Made by a program: the position numbers and the translations under genes. From the NCBI RefSeq assembly GCF_010727475.1, contig NZ_AP022567.1, forward strand, positions 6,076,001-6,140,000: a stretch of 64,000 nt of DNA, read 5' to 3'. The notes beneath the pieces are model-generated. The model did not search any database, was not told where the DNA came from, and worked only from the letters and a program-made list of their open reading frames with translations. Origin of the DNA: Mycolicibacterium mageritense (GTDB lineage Bacteria; Actinomycetota; Actinomycetes; Mycobacteriales; Mycobacteriaceae). Below, one piece after another: positions 51,705 to 61,373 of this stretch. Position 1 is the first letter of the stretch. Each line of letters starts with the position of its first letter.

Positions 51705-51742
51705 TACACTTGTCACTCGGTCCACACCTCTTCAACTAGGAG
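51705..51742 (+). promoter_or_regulatory. aspS -10 (TACACT) and Shine-Dalgarno (AGGAG)
   Basis: TACACT at 51705-51710 is a good mycobacterial -10; a weak TTAATC (51683-51688) lies 16 bp upstream as a -35. AGGAG at 51738-51742 is five bases before GTG 51748 and fixes that start codon instead of the long in-frame upstream extension. Confidence 0.5.
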
Positions 51743-51747
51743 TTTTT

Positions 51748-53535
<1,788 letters not shown>

Positions 53536-53565
53536 ATCCGGTCAGCGGATCGCCAGGTCACCGAG

Positions 53566-53613
53566 ACTGTATGCAGGGACACCATCGGGCCGGATCGTGT
53601 CTCTCAGTACAGT
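53566..53613. terminator. imperfect 17-bp inverted repeat between aspS and the Ddn-like gene
   Basis: ACTGTATGCAGGGACAC (53566-53582) pairs with GTGTCTCTCAGTACAGT (53597-53613) in 13 of 17 positions around a 14-base loop. No U-tract follows, so a classical terminator is not sure; an operator or RNA structure before the downstream gene is an alternative. Confidence 0.35.
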
Positions 53614-53664
53614 TTCGGCGGCGGACACGGGAATAGACCGCGTGTCGGCGAGGCTTGTCCAGGC

Positions 53665-54114
53665 ATGACCGAGATCGACAAAGAGAAGCTCTACACCGAC
53701 ACCGCGGCGCTCGATGAGTTCAACCGCAACGTGGTCGAGGAATTCCGCGCCAACGGCGGCAAGGTCGGCGGCCCGTTCGAAGGCGGCGATCTGCTGTTGC
53801 TGCACACGACCGGGGCCAAGTCGGGCAAGCCGCGACTCTCGCCGCTGGCGTACCTGACGGTCGACGGCAAGATGCTCATCGTCGGTTCGTACGCCGGCGC
53901 CCCGAAAGATCCGGCCTGGGTGCACAACCTGCGGGCCAACCCGAAGGTACGCATCGAGGTGGGTACCGAGACCTACGACGCGACGGCTCGCGAACTGCCC
54001 GACGACGAACGCGACGCGACGTACCCGAAAGTCGCCGAACTCGCACCGGTGTTCGCCGAATACCAGGCCAACACCACCCGGGCGATCCCGTTGTTCGAGC
54101 TCGTGCGGGCCTAG
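53665..54114 (+). CDS. deazaflavin (F420)-dependent nitroreductase-family protein
   Basis: A 149-residue Ddn-family split-barrel protein. The N-terminal FNRNVVEEFRANGGKVGGPFEGGDLLLLHTTGAKSGKPR region and YLTVDGKMLIVGSYAGAPKDPAWVHNLRANPKVRIEVG match the pattern of M. tuberculosis Ddn and its relatives, which use reduced F420. It starts at ATG 53665, 130 bases after aspS. The physiological substrate is not known for this family. Confidence 0.88.
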   Translation: MTEIDKEKLYTDTAALDEFNRNVVEEFRANGGKVGGPFEGGDLLLLHTTGAKSGKPRLSPLAYLTVDGKMLIVGSYAGAPKDPAWVHNLRANPKVRIEVGTETYDATARELPDDERDATYPKVAELAPVFAEYQANTTRAIPLFELVRA

Positions 54115-54128
54115 CACCGACGTTCGAG

Positions 54129-55316
54129 CTAGCCGAGCCGCTCGATAATCGTCGCGTTGGCCATGCCGCCGCCCTCGCACATGGTCTGCAGGGCGTAGCG
54201 GCCGCCGCGCTGGTGCAGAGCGTTGACCATCGTCGTCATGATGCGTGCGCCACTGGCGCCCAACGGGTGCCCGATCGCGATCGCGCCGCCGTTGACGTTC
54301 GTCCGGGCCAGGTCGGCCCCGGTGTCGGCGGCCCAGGCCAGCACCACGGGCGCGAACGCCTCGTTCACCTCGAACAGGTCGATGTCGGCGAGCGTCAAAC
54401 CCGCACGCGCCAAGACCTTTTCGGTGGCCGGGATGACACCGGTCAGCATGTAGAGCGGATCCGAGCCGACGACGGTGGTGGTGTGAATGCGGGCCAGTGG
54501 CGTGAGTCCGAGCTTCTTGGCCGTCTCAGTGCTCGTGATCATGACGGCCGCGCTGCCGTCGGACAGCGGCGACGAGTTGCCGGGCGTGATCTCCCAGTTG
54601 ATCTGCGGGAATCTCGCCGCGTACGCGTCGCTGTAGAACGCGGGTTTCAAACCGGCCAGGGTTTCGATCGAGGTTCCGGGCCGGATGATCTCGTCGGTGC
54701 TCAACCCGGCGATCGGTGCCAGCTCGGCCTCGAAGAGCCCGTCTTTGGTGGCCCGCGCGGCCTTTTCGTGGCTGGCCGCCGAGAACTCGTCGAGCTGGGT
54801 GCGTGACAGCTTCCATCGGGCCGCAATCAGTTCGGCGCTGATGCCCTGGGGCACAAGGCCGTCCGGATATCGCGCGGCCATGTCGAGCCCGAACGGGTCA
54901 CTGCCGGGCAGTACCGACGAGCCCATGGGTACCCGCGACATCGACTCCACGCCGGCCGCGATGACGATGTCGTAGGCGCCGGCGAGGACGCCTTGGGCGG
55001 CGAAACTGATTGCCTGCTGCGAACTCCCGCACTGGCGGTCGACCGTTGTGCCGGGCACGGATTCGGGGAACCCCGCGCCGAGCAGTGCGTTGCGGGCGAT
55101 GTTCACGGATTGATCGCCGACCTGCGTGACGGCGCCCGCGATGACATCGTCGATCTGCGCCGGATCTACGCCCGTGCGCAGCACGAGCTCGCGCAGGCTG
55201 TGCGCCAGCAGATCCGCGGGCAGCACGCCGTGCAGTGCGCCGCTGGCCTTGCCCTTGCCGACGGGGGTGCGGACGGCCCCCACGATCACTGCGTCCCGAC
55301 CTGCGAATCCGGTCAT
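54129..55316 (-). CDS. acetyl-CoA acetyltransferase (thiolase)
   Basis: A 395-residue thiolase with catalytic C96 (VDRQCGSSQQA), H350 (GHPLGASGAR) and C380 (TMCEGGGMANA), plus the NEAFAPV motif. This complete triad indicates a functional degradative or biosynthetic thiolase, joining or cleaving acyl-CoA units. It is divergent from the HxlR regulator with a clear inverted repeat in between, so it is probably the regulator's target. Confidence 0.92.
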   Translation of the reverse strand: MTGFAGRDAVIVGAVRTPVGKGKASGALHGVLPADLLAHSLRELVLRTGVDPAQIDDVIAGAVTQVGDQSVNIARNALLGAGFPESVPGTTVDRQCGSSQQAISFAAQGVLAGAYDIVIAAGVESMSRVPMGSSVLPGSDPFGLDMAARYPDGLVPQGISAELIAARWKLSRTQLDEFSAASHEKAARATKDGLFEAELAPIAGLSTDEIIRPGTSIETLAGLKPAFYSDAYAARFPQINWEITPGNSSPLSDGSAAVMITSTETAKKLGLTPLARIHTTTVVGSDPLYMLTGVIPATEKVLARAGLTLADIDLFEVNEAFAPVVLAWAADTGADLARTNVNGGAIAIGHPLGASGARIMTTMVNALHQRGGRYALQTMCEGGGMANATIIERLG

Positions 55317-55355
55317 CTGATCCTCCTGAACCTCACCGCTGAGTATTCTGATATG

Positions 55356-55380
55356 TACCCAGATATACCACCTGGGTATA
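55356..55380. promoter_or_regulatory. TACCCAG-N9-CTGGGTA inverted repeat, candidate HxlR operator
   Basis: A 7-bp perfect inverted repeat with a 9-bp centre (55356-55378), which also contains TATACC-N5-GGTATA (55364-55380), lies in the 95-bp region between the thiolase and the HxlR-type regulator. It is AT-rich compared with surrounding DNA and spans the place where both promoters should be. Confidence 0.55.
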
Positions 55381-55411
55381 GTTAGAACAACTCAGGGATG
55401 AGGTTGATTCC

Positions 55412-55915
55412 GTGGGAATGCTGCAGGGTGCGTTGGCCGACCGGGACTCGTGGTCGGCCGTGGGACACTGCCCGATCGAGAAGGCCATGGGGGTCGTCGG
55501 CACCAAGTCGGCGATGCTGATCATGCGCGAGGCCTACTACGGCACCACGCGATTCGAGGACTTCTGGCGCCGGGTGGGGGTGACCAAGGCTGCCGCGTCG
55601 ACCCGGCTCAACGACCTCGTCGACGCGGGCCTGCTCGAGCGCAGGCCCTATCAGGAGCCGGGCCAGCGTAGCCGCGACGAGTATGTGCTGACCCAGGCCG
55701 GCGTCGATTTCATGCCGGTCGTATGGGCGATGTTCGAGTGGGGCCGCAATCACCTGCCCACGCACTCGCCGCTGCGCCTCGCGCACGCCGGCTGCGGAGC
55801 CCAGGCGACGGTCGAGATCCGTTGTGCGGAAGGGCATGTCGTGGCGCCCGACGAGTTGGTGGTCAGGGTTGACCGGCGAGGAACCTCTTCACCAGCGTCC
55901 GCGGCGCCTGAGTGA
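55412..55915 (+). CDS. HxlR-family (winged-helix) transcriptional regulator
   Basis: A 167-residue MarR-like HxlR regulator. The GHCPIEKAMGVVGTKSAMLIMREAYYG segment is the family's N-terminus including the conserved Cys, and the wing region is RLNDLVDAGLLERRPY with the typical QEPGQRSRDEYVLT. The C-terminal tail has three further Cys. GTG 55412 or ATG 55418 may start it. It overlaps the next convergent gene by 53 nt. It probably senses an electrophile or redox state and controls the divergent thiolase. Confidence 0.87.
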   Translation: MGMLQGALADRDSWSAVGHCPIEKAMGVVGTKSAMLIMREAYYGTTRFEDFWRRVGVTKAAASTRLNDLVDAGLLERRPYQEPGQRSRDEYVLTQAGVDFMPVVWAMFEWGRNHLPTHSPLRLAHAGCGAQATVEIRCAEGHVVAPDELVVRVDRRGTSSPASAAPE

Positions 55916-56243
55916 GCCATGATTCGGTGATCAGCTCGGTCAGCTCAGGCACGTCGATAGCGGCCAGCCGTACCAGCACCGCTGGATATCCGTCGAAGTG
56001 CGGTGTGGTGAAGTAGACCGCCGGATCATCGGCGATCAACGCCCACTTCACGCCTTCGTCGGGCACCCGCGCACCGAGTATGTCGCCGTCGGGGGCGTCA
56101 TCGCCGAGCGCCGCGAGATCGGTCTTGCGCAGCGGCCGCTCCCACGCCACGAGCTTCTTGCGCACGCGCCACGTCCGGGGTTGGGTCTCGACGGTCTCGG
56201 GCATCGTCGCGGCGACCCGGGCGACGTCATCCCAGTCAGCCAT
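55863..56243 (-). CDS. MmcQ/YjbR-family protein
   Basis: A 126-residue YjbR-like protein: DDVARVAATMPETVE at the N-terminus, a DDPAVYFTTPHFDGYPAVLVRL core and a short helix LTELITESWLTQAPRTLVKR at the end. The fold is that of a small DNA-binding-like domain of unknown function. It overlaps the HxlR gene convergently by 53 nt, an unusually deep overlap. M. tuberculosis Rv2570 may be its counterpart. Confidence 0.85.
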   Translation of the reverse strand: MADWDDVARVAATMPETVETQPRTWRVRKKLVAWERPLRKTDLAALGDDAPDGDILGARVPDEGVKWALIADDPAVYFTTPHFDGYPAVLVRLAAIDVPELTELITESWLTQAPRTLVKRFLAGQP

Positions 56244-56266
56244 GCCCGGAACGCTACTCTCGGGCC

Positions 56267-57187
56267 GTGCTGCACCTACGCGTCATCGCGCCGGCCGATC
56301 TGCGCGAGCCGATCCTCAACGTGTTGGACCGGGAGCCGGGAGTCACCCACATCGTCGTGCACGCCGACGCTGCCGTGGAGCCCGTCGGTGACGAGATCAC
56401 CGCGGACGTGGCAAGGGAAGCCGCCGATGACGTGGTGGGCCGGCTGAAATCGCTCGACGTGCACCACCTGGGTGCCATCACGATGGAAGTGCTCGACACG
56501 GTGCTCTCCAGCGCGGCCTACCACGCCGAGGACGAGGCCGAGGGCGACGGCGCCGACGCGGTGATCTGGGACGAACTCGTGTCGCGGACCCGCGACGAAT
56601 CCAGTCTGAGCGTCACGTTCCTGATGTTCCTGTGCATCGCGTGTCTGCTCGCGGCGGTCGGCGTGGTCACCGACTCCGCCGTCACGGTGGTGGGAGCCAT
56701 GGTGGTCGGCCCGGAGTTCGGGCCGCTCGCCGCGCTGGCGGTGGCCCTCGTGCAACGCCGGCTGTTCCTCGCGCGTCGCGCCGCCATCGCGCTGCTGGTC
56801 GGTTTTCCGCTGGCGATGGCGGTCACCGGGGCCGCGACGCTGGCCTTCGAAGCGCTCGGGTGGGTGACGCTGACCAGTACGCGGCAACTCAATGAAGTCG
56901 ACTTCATCTTCCAAGTGGGCCCGTTCTCGTTCGTGGTCGCACTGCTTGCCGGTGCGGCCGGAATGCTGTCGCTGGTCTCGGCGAAATCGGCCGCGCTGGT
57001 CGGCGTCTTCATCTCGGTCACGACGGTGCCCGCGGCGGGGTTCGCCGTCGTCGCGGCGACGGTCGGGGACTGGGACGTGGCGGCCAAGTCGGCGCTGCAA
57101 CTCGGGGTGAACCTGGTCGGCATAACCCTGGCGGGTGTGCTGGTGCTGGCGCTCTACCGGCGGACGCGAACCGCTAGAGGTGGCTGA
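56267..57187 (+). CDS. DUF389/TIGR00341-family membrane protein
   Basis: A 306-residue membrane protein starting at GTG 56267 (LHLRVIAPADLREPIL). About 110 cytosolic residues contain a ligand-binding-like fold, followed by about six helices from residue 115 (SLSVTFLMFLCIACLLAAVGVVTDSAV onward) with MVVGPEFGPLAALAVAL, the DUF389 hallmark. The family is uncharacterised but resembles transporters. It ends 14 bases inside the convergent GAP gene. Confidence 0.85.
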   Translation: MLHLRVIAPADLREPILNVLDREPGVTHIVVHADAAVEPVGDEITADVAREAADDVVGRLKSLDVHHLGAITMEVLDTVLSSAAYHAEDEAEGDGADAVIWDELVSRTRDESSLSVTFLMFLCIACLLAAVGVVTDSAVTVVGAMVVGPEFGPLAALAVALVQRRLFLARRAAIALLVGFPLAMAVTGAATLAFEALGWVTLTSTRQLNEVDFIFQVGPFSFVVALLAGAAGMLSLVSAKSAALVGVFISVTTVPAAGFAVVAATVGDWDVAAKSALQLGVNLVGITLAGVLVLALYRRTRTARGG

Positions 57188-57914
57188 TGCCCAACCCGAT
57201 GAAAAACGCTCCGACCGCGGCGGCGATCACGGTGATCACCAACCGCTGGCGCGCCTTCATCGTGGCGTAGATCTGCTCGACGCGGATCCGGGTGGCCTCC
57301 GGCGCGATCCAGAAACTGATCAGCGGAACCAGGGCCGCGGCGAATCCCACGACGTTGAACACCACGAGTGCGACCATCTGTTGGCCGACCGCGGCGCCCG
57401 AGGTGAGTGCGGCCGCCATCGCGGCGAGGTAATAGGGAGTCGGCAGGCCGTTGCTCAGTCCGAGCAACGCGGCGGCCCACGCGGCTTCGCCGCGCAACGC
57501 CGACTTGATGCCGTCCGGCAACTTCGAGATCACCGGTAGCGAGTCCAGGCTCGGTGGCGCCGCCGGTTCGGCGGGGTCGTCGCCCCCGCCGACGGGCACC
57601 GGGGTGCGCTTCTTCCGCACCCGGCCGATCAAAGCGTCGAGCGCGCCCGTCGCCGACAGCACGGCTATCGCCACAGCGGCCACCCCGATGCCGATCTCGA
57701 CGCCGGGAGACACCGCCCGACCGTCGCCGAGGGTCGTGTCGCGGAACACGAACACCACGGCTGCGCCCACCGCGACGTTGATGGTGAATGCCACGAGGAA
57801 GAACGGCGCCAGCAGGCGGATCGGGTGGGTCCGCGACAGCATGTACGCGACGACGCCGATGCGCAGCGGGTCGCACGCCGCCACGACGGCCATCACCAGC
57901 ACCGTGCTCCACAT
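57174..57914 (-). CDS. GAP-family (Sap, LysE-type) membrane protein
   Basis: A 246-residue membrane protein with six hydrophobic segments, starting MWSTVLVMAVVAACDPLRIG. The DPLRIG stretch and the polar loop with SLDSLPVISKLPDGIKSALRG match the GAP/Sap (sulfolipid-addressing protein) family of mycobacteria, thought to be exporters for glycolipids or peptidolipids. ATG 57914 has AAGGGG-rich sequence upstream; a GTG at 57926 is an alternative. It is divergent from the large transglutaminase gene. Confidence 0.82.
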   Translation of the reverse strand: MWSTVLVMAVVAACDPLRIGVVAYMLSRTHPIRLLAPFFLVAFTINVAVGAAVVFVFRDTTLGDGRAVSPGVEIGIGVAAVAIAVLSATGALDALIGRVRKKRTPVPVGGGDDPAEPAAPPSLDSLPVISKLPDGIKSALRGEAAWAAALLGLSNGLPTPYYLAAMAAALTSGAAVGQQMVALVVFNVVGFAAALVPLISFWIAPEATRIRVEQIYATMKARQRLVITVIAAAVGAFFIGLGISHL

Positions 57915-58067
57915 GTCGGCGCCCACCCCCCTTCGGCCAGTTATCTCTGTAGCTGCATTGAACCAGCGCGGGCTGTGGGCAGCCCGTCCGGCCGCGCCGG
58001 GAGCCCGGAAATCCGGCGCGACCTCGCGTGCCCTGCGGACCACCGAACCTTGTGGTGGGATCTGCAG
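57915..58067. other. divergent intergenic region with two inverted repeats
   Basis: This 153-base spacer between the GAP gene and the transglutaminase gene holds CGGGCTG-TGGG-CAGCCCG (57969-57986), a 7-bp stem with a 4-base loop, and CCACC-n9-GGTGG (58040-58058) 9 bases before the ATG at 58068. Both could be operators or leader RNA structures. I saw no convincing -35/-10 pair. Confidence 0.3.
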
Positions 58068-61000
58068 ATGGGAATCAAAGTGGCGCTGGAGCACCGCACC
58101 AGCTACACGTTTGACCGGCTGGTCGACGTGCATCCGCATGTGGTGCGGCTGCGTCCGGCGCCGCATTCACGCACCCCGATCGAGGCCTATTCGCTGACCG
58201 TCGAGCCTGCCGACCACTTCGTCAACTGGCAGCAGGATGCGTTCGGAAACTTCTTGGCCCGCTTGGTTTTTCCGGAGCGCACCCGCAGCCTTACCATCAC
58301 CGTGGGGCTGATCGCCGACCTCAAGGTGATCAACCCGTTCGACTTCTTCATCGAGGATTACGCCGAAGGGTTCCCGTTCGAATACCCCAAGGCCCTGCTC
58401 GAAGACCTCAAGCCCTATCTGCGTCCGGTGGACGAGGCCGGAGAGGATTCGGGGCCGGGAGAACTCGTACGCGCCTGGGTGAGCAACTTCACGGTGCCGC
58501 CGGGCACCCGCACGATCGATTTCCTGGTGGCGCTCAACCGTGCGGTCAATGCCGATGTCGGCTACAGCGTCCGGCTGGAACCCGGTGTGCAGACCCCCGA
58601 TGTCACGCTGCGCACGGGGATCGGGTCGTGCCGGGACTCTGCGTGGCTGTTGGTCTCGATCCTGCGGCAGCTCGGGCTCGCGGCGCGGTTCGTCTCGGGA
58701 TACCTCGTGCAGCTGACGTCCGACGTGGCCGCGCTCGACGGGCCGTCGGGACCGGTCGCGGATTTCACCGATCTGCACGCGTGGACCGAGGTGTACGTGC
58801 CGGGGGCGGGCTGGGTCGGGCTGGATCCGACGTCGGGGTTGTTCGCGGGCGAGGGCCACATCCCGTTGTCGGCCACCCCGCACCCGGCATCGGCGGCCCC
58901 CATCACCGGTGCGGTCGAGCCGTGCGAGTCGACCCTTGAGTTCTCCAACGTGGTGACGCGGGTGCACGAGGATCCGCGCGTGACGCTGCCCTACACCGAC
59001 ACCGCGTGGGCCGCGATCACGGCCCTGGGTGCCGCGGTGGACCAGCGGTTGGCCGACGGCGACGTGCGGCTCACCGTGGGGGGCGAGCCGACCTTCGTAT
59101 CGATCGACAATCTCCTCGATCCGGAATGGACCACGGCCGCCGACGGGCCGCACAAGCGGCAGCGCGCCTCGGCGCTCGCGGCGCGGCTCAAGGAGAAGTG
59201 GGCACCCGGCGGCTTGGTGCAACGCAGCCAGGGCAAGTGGTATCCCGGAGAACCGTTGCCCCGCTGGCAGATCGCGCTGTACTGGCGGACCGACGGTCAG
59301 CCGCTGTGGAATTCCCCGGCGCTGCTGGGCGACCCGTGGCAGGGCGACCCACCCGCGCTGGCCGCCGACGTGGGCCGGCAGATCCTCGCGGCCGTGGCAG
59401 CCGATTTCGGCCTGCCCGCGAGCCAGGTGCGACCGGCCTACGAGGATGCCCTGAGCCGGCTGGCCCACGCCGTCCGCCTGCCCGACGGCGAGCCCGTGCC
59501 CACTGCCGACGATCTCGCCGAGGACAGCCCGGCCGCCAGAGCCGAGCTGCTTTCGAGGTTGGACGCTTCGGTCGACGAACCAGCGGCCTACGTGTTGCCG
59601 TTGCACCGCCGCGACGACGGCAGCGGGTGGGCCAGCGCGGACTGGAAGCTGCGCCGCGGCCGGATCGTGCTGCTGGACGGCGATTCACCGGCCGGGCTGC
59701 GCTTGCCGCTCAACTCGATCAGCTGGCAACCGCCGCGGCCCACATACGACGCCGACCCGTTGCATGGCGCTCCGCGGCGGCGCCCCGACGACGATGTCGC
59801 GACCGTCGAAGACGCCGACGACTCGCCAACCACCGCGCTGGTCGCCGAGATCCGCGCCGGCCATCTCTACCTGTATCTGCCGCCGACCGAGAACCTCGAC
59901 GACTTCATCGACCTCGTCACGCGCTTGGAGTCCGCGGCGGCCAAGACCGCCGGCACGCCCGTCGTCATCGAGGGATACGGGCCGCCACCCGACCCCCGCA
60001 TCACGTCGGTGACCATCACACCCGACCCCGGGGTGATCGAGGTCAACGTCGCACCGACCGCGAGCTTCGCCGAACAACGGGCCCAGCTGGAAACCCTGTA
60101 CGACGAAGCCCGGCTGGCCCGTCTCTCGACCGAGTCGTTCGACGTGGACGGCACGCATGGAGGGACCGGTGGCGGCAACCACATCACGCTCGGCGGCATC
60201 ACGCCGGCCGATTCGCCGCTGCTGCGCAGGCCGGATCTGCTGGTGTCACTGCTGACCTACTGGCAACGGCACCCTGCCCTGTCCTACCTGTTCGCCGGCC
60301 GCTTCGTCGGCACCACGTCGCAGGCTCCCCGCGTCGACGAAGGCCGCTCGGAGGCGCTCTACGAGCTCGAGATCGCCTTCGCCGAGATCGCCCGGTTGAC
60401 CCGCGACGGGGCGGCGATGTCGTGGGTCACCGACCGCGCGCTGCGCCACCTGCTGACCGACATCACGGGCAACACCCACCGCGCCGAATTCTGCATCGAC
60501 AAGCTCTACAGCCCCGACAGTGCGCGGGGCCGGCTGGGCCTGCTCGAACTGCGCGGTTTCGAGATGCCCCCGCACTTCCAGATGGCCATGGTGCAGTCGC
60601 TCTTGGTGCGCTCGCTGGTGGCATGGTTCTGGGACGAGCCGCTGCGCGCGCCGCTGATCCGGCACGGCGCCAACCTGCACGGCCGATACCTGTTGCCGCA
60701 CTTCCTGATCCACGACATCGCCGACGTGGCGGCCGATCTGCGGGCACACGGCATCGATTTCGACACCAGCTGGCTCGACCCGTTCACCGAGTTCCGCTTT
60801 CCGCGGATCGGCACCGCGGTGTTCGACGGCGTCGAGATCGAACTGCGCGGCGCGATCGAGCCGTGGAACGTGCTGGGGGAGGAGTCCACCGGAACCGGCA
60901 CGGCTCGGTACGTGGACTCGTCGGTGGAACGCCTGCAGATCCGGTTGATCGGGGCCGACCGGCAGCGCCACCTGGTGACGGCGAACGGTCACCCGGTCCC

Positions 61001-61373
61001 ATTGCTGGCGACCGACAATCCCGACGTCCAGGTGGGCGGGGTGCGGTACCGGGCCTGGCAGCCGCCCAGCGCGTTGCACCCCACGATCACCGTGGACGGC
61101 CCGCTGCGGTTCGAACTGGTCGACGGCACCACGGGCCAGTCCAAGGGCGGCTGCACGTATCACGTGGCGCACCCGGGCGGACGGTCCTATGACACGCCTC
61201 CGGTCAACGCGGTCGAGGCCGAGTCACGGCGCGGCAGGCGGTTCGAGGCGACCGGATTCACGCCAGGCCCGATCGACCTGTCCGGCATCCGGGAGAAGCA
61301 GGCGCGGCAATCCACCGATGTGGGCGCGCCGGGCATTCTGGATCTGCGGCGGGTGCGTACCGTTCTGCAGTAA
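58068..61373 (+). CDS. transglutaminase-DUF2126 fusion protein (Rv2566-like)
   Basis: A 1101-residue protein. Residues 1-130 are the transglutaminase N-terminal beta domain (VALEHRTSYTFDRLVDVHPH), residues about 130-260 the transglutaminase core with intact triad C188 (GIGSCRDSAW), H237 (DLHAWTEV) and D253 (VGLDPTSG). From about 330 (LTVGGEPTF) a DUF2126 domain runs to the end. It overlaps the next gene at TAATG, so the two are translated as a pair. Comparative studies group transglutaminase and ATP-grasp/alpha-E genes as a predicted peptide-bond-making and -cutting system; the substrate is undefined. Matches M. tuberculosis Rv2566. The ATG 58068 was chosen from the domain start; a 243-base in-frame extension into the spacer was rejected. 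Confidence 0.9.
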   Translation: MGIKVALEHRTSYTFDRLVDVHPHVVRLRPAPHSRTPIEAYSLTVEPADHFVNWQQDAFGNFLARLVFPERTRSLTITVGLIADLKVINPFDFFIEDYAEGFPFEYPKALLEDLKPYLRPVDEAGEDSGPGELVRAWVSNFTVPPGTRTIDFLVALNRAVNADVGYSVRLEPGVQTPDVTLRTGIGSCRDSAWLLVSILRQLGLAARFVSGYLVQLTSDVAALDGPSGPVADFTDLHAWTEVYVPGAGWVGLDPTSGLFAGEGHIPLSATPHPASAAPITGAVEPCESTLEFSNVVTRVHEDPRVTLPYTDTAWAAITALGAAVDQRLADGDVRLTVGGEPTFVSIDNLLDPEWTTAADGPHKRQRASALAARLKEKWAPGGLVQRSQGKWYPGEPLPRWQIALYWRTDGQPLWNSPALLGDPWQGDPPALAADVGRQILAAVAADFGLPASQVRPAYEDALSRLAHAVRLPDGEPVPTADDLAEDSPAARAELLSRLDASVDEPAAYVLPLHRRDDGSGWASADWKLRRGRIVLLDGDSPAGLRLPLNSISWQPPRPTYDADPLHGAPRRRPDDDVATVEDADDSPTTALVAEIRAGHLYLYLPPTENLDDFIDLVTRLESAAAKTAGTPVVIEGYGPPPDPRITSVTITPDPGVIEVNVAPTASFAEQRAQLETLYDEARLARLSTESFDVDGTHGGTGGGNHITLGGITPADSPLLRRPDLLVSLLTYWQRHPALSYLFAGRFVGTTSQAPRVDEGRSEALYELEIAFAEIARLTRDGAAMSWVTDRALRHLLTDITGNTHRAEFCIDKLYSPDSARGRLGLLELRGFEMPPHFQMAMVQSLLVRSLVAWFWDEPLRAPLIRHGANLHGRYLLPHFLIHDIADVAADLRAHGIDFDTSWLDPFTEFRFPRIGTAVFDGVEIELRGAIEPWNVLGEESTGTGTARYVDSSVERLQIRLIGADRQRHLVTANGHPVPLLATDNPDVQVGGVRYRAWQPPSALHPTITVDGPLRFELVDGTTGQSKGGCTYHVAHPGGRSYDTPPVNAVEAESRRGRRFEATGFTPGPIDLSGIREKQARQSTDVGAPGILDLRRVRTVLQ

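Noticed and set aside
50776..51747. 324-codon upstream extension of the aspS frame
   Set aside because: It runs antisense through the PanE-like gene. The AGGAG site and the normal length of AspRS fix the start at 51748.
57825..58067. 81-codon N-terminal extension of the transglutaminase-DUF2126 frame
   Set aside because: It crosses the divergent promoter region and the GAP gene start, and the domain begins immediately after ATG 58068.
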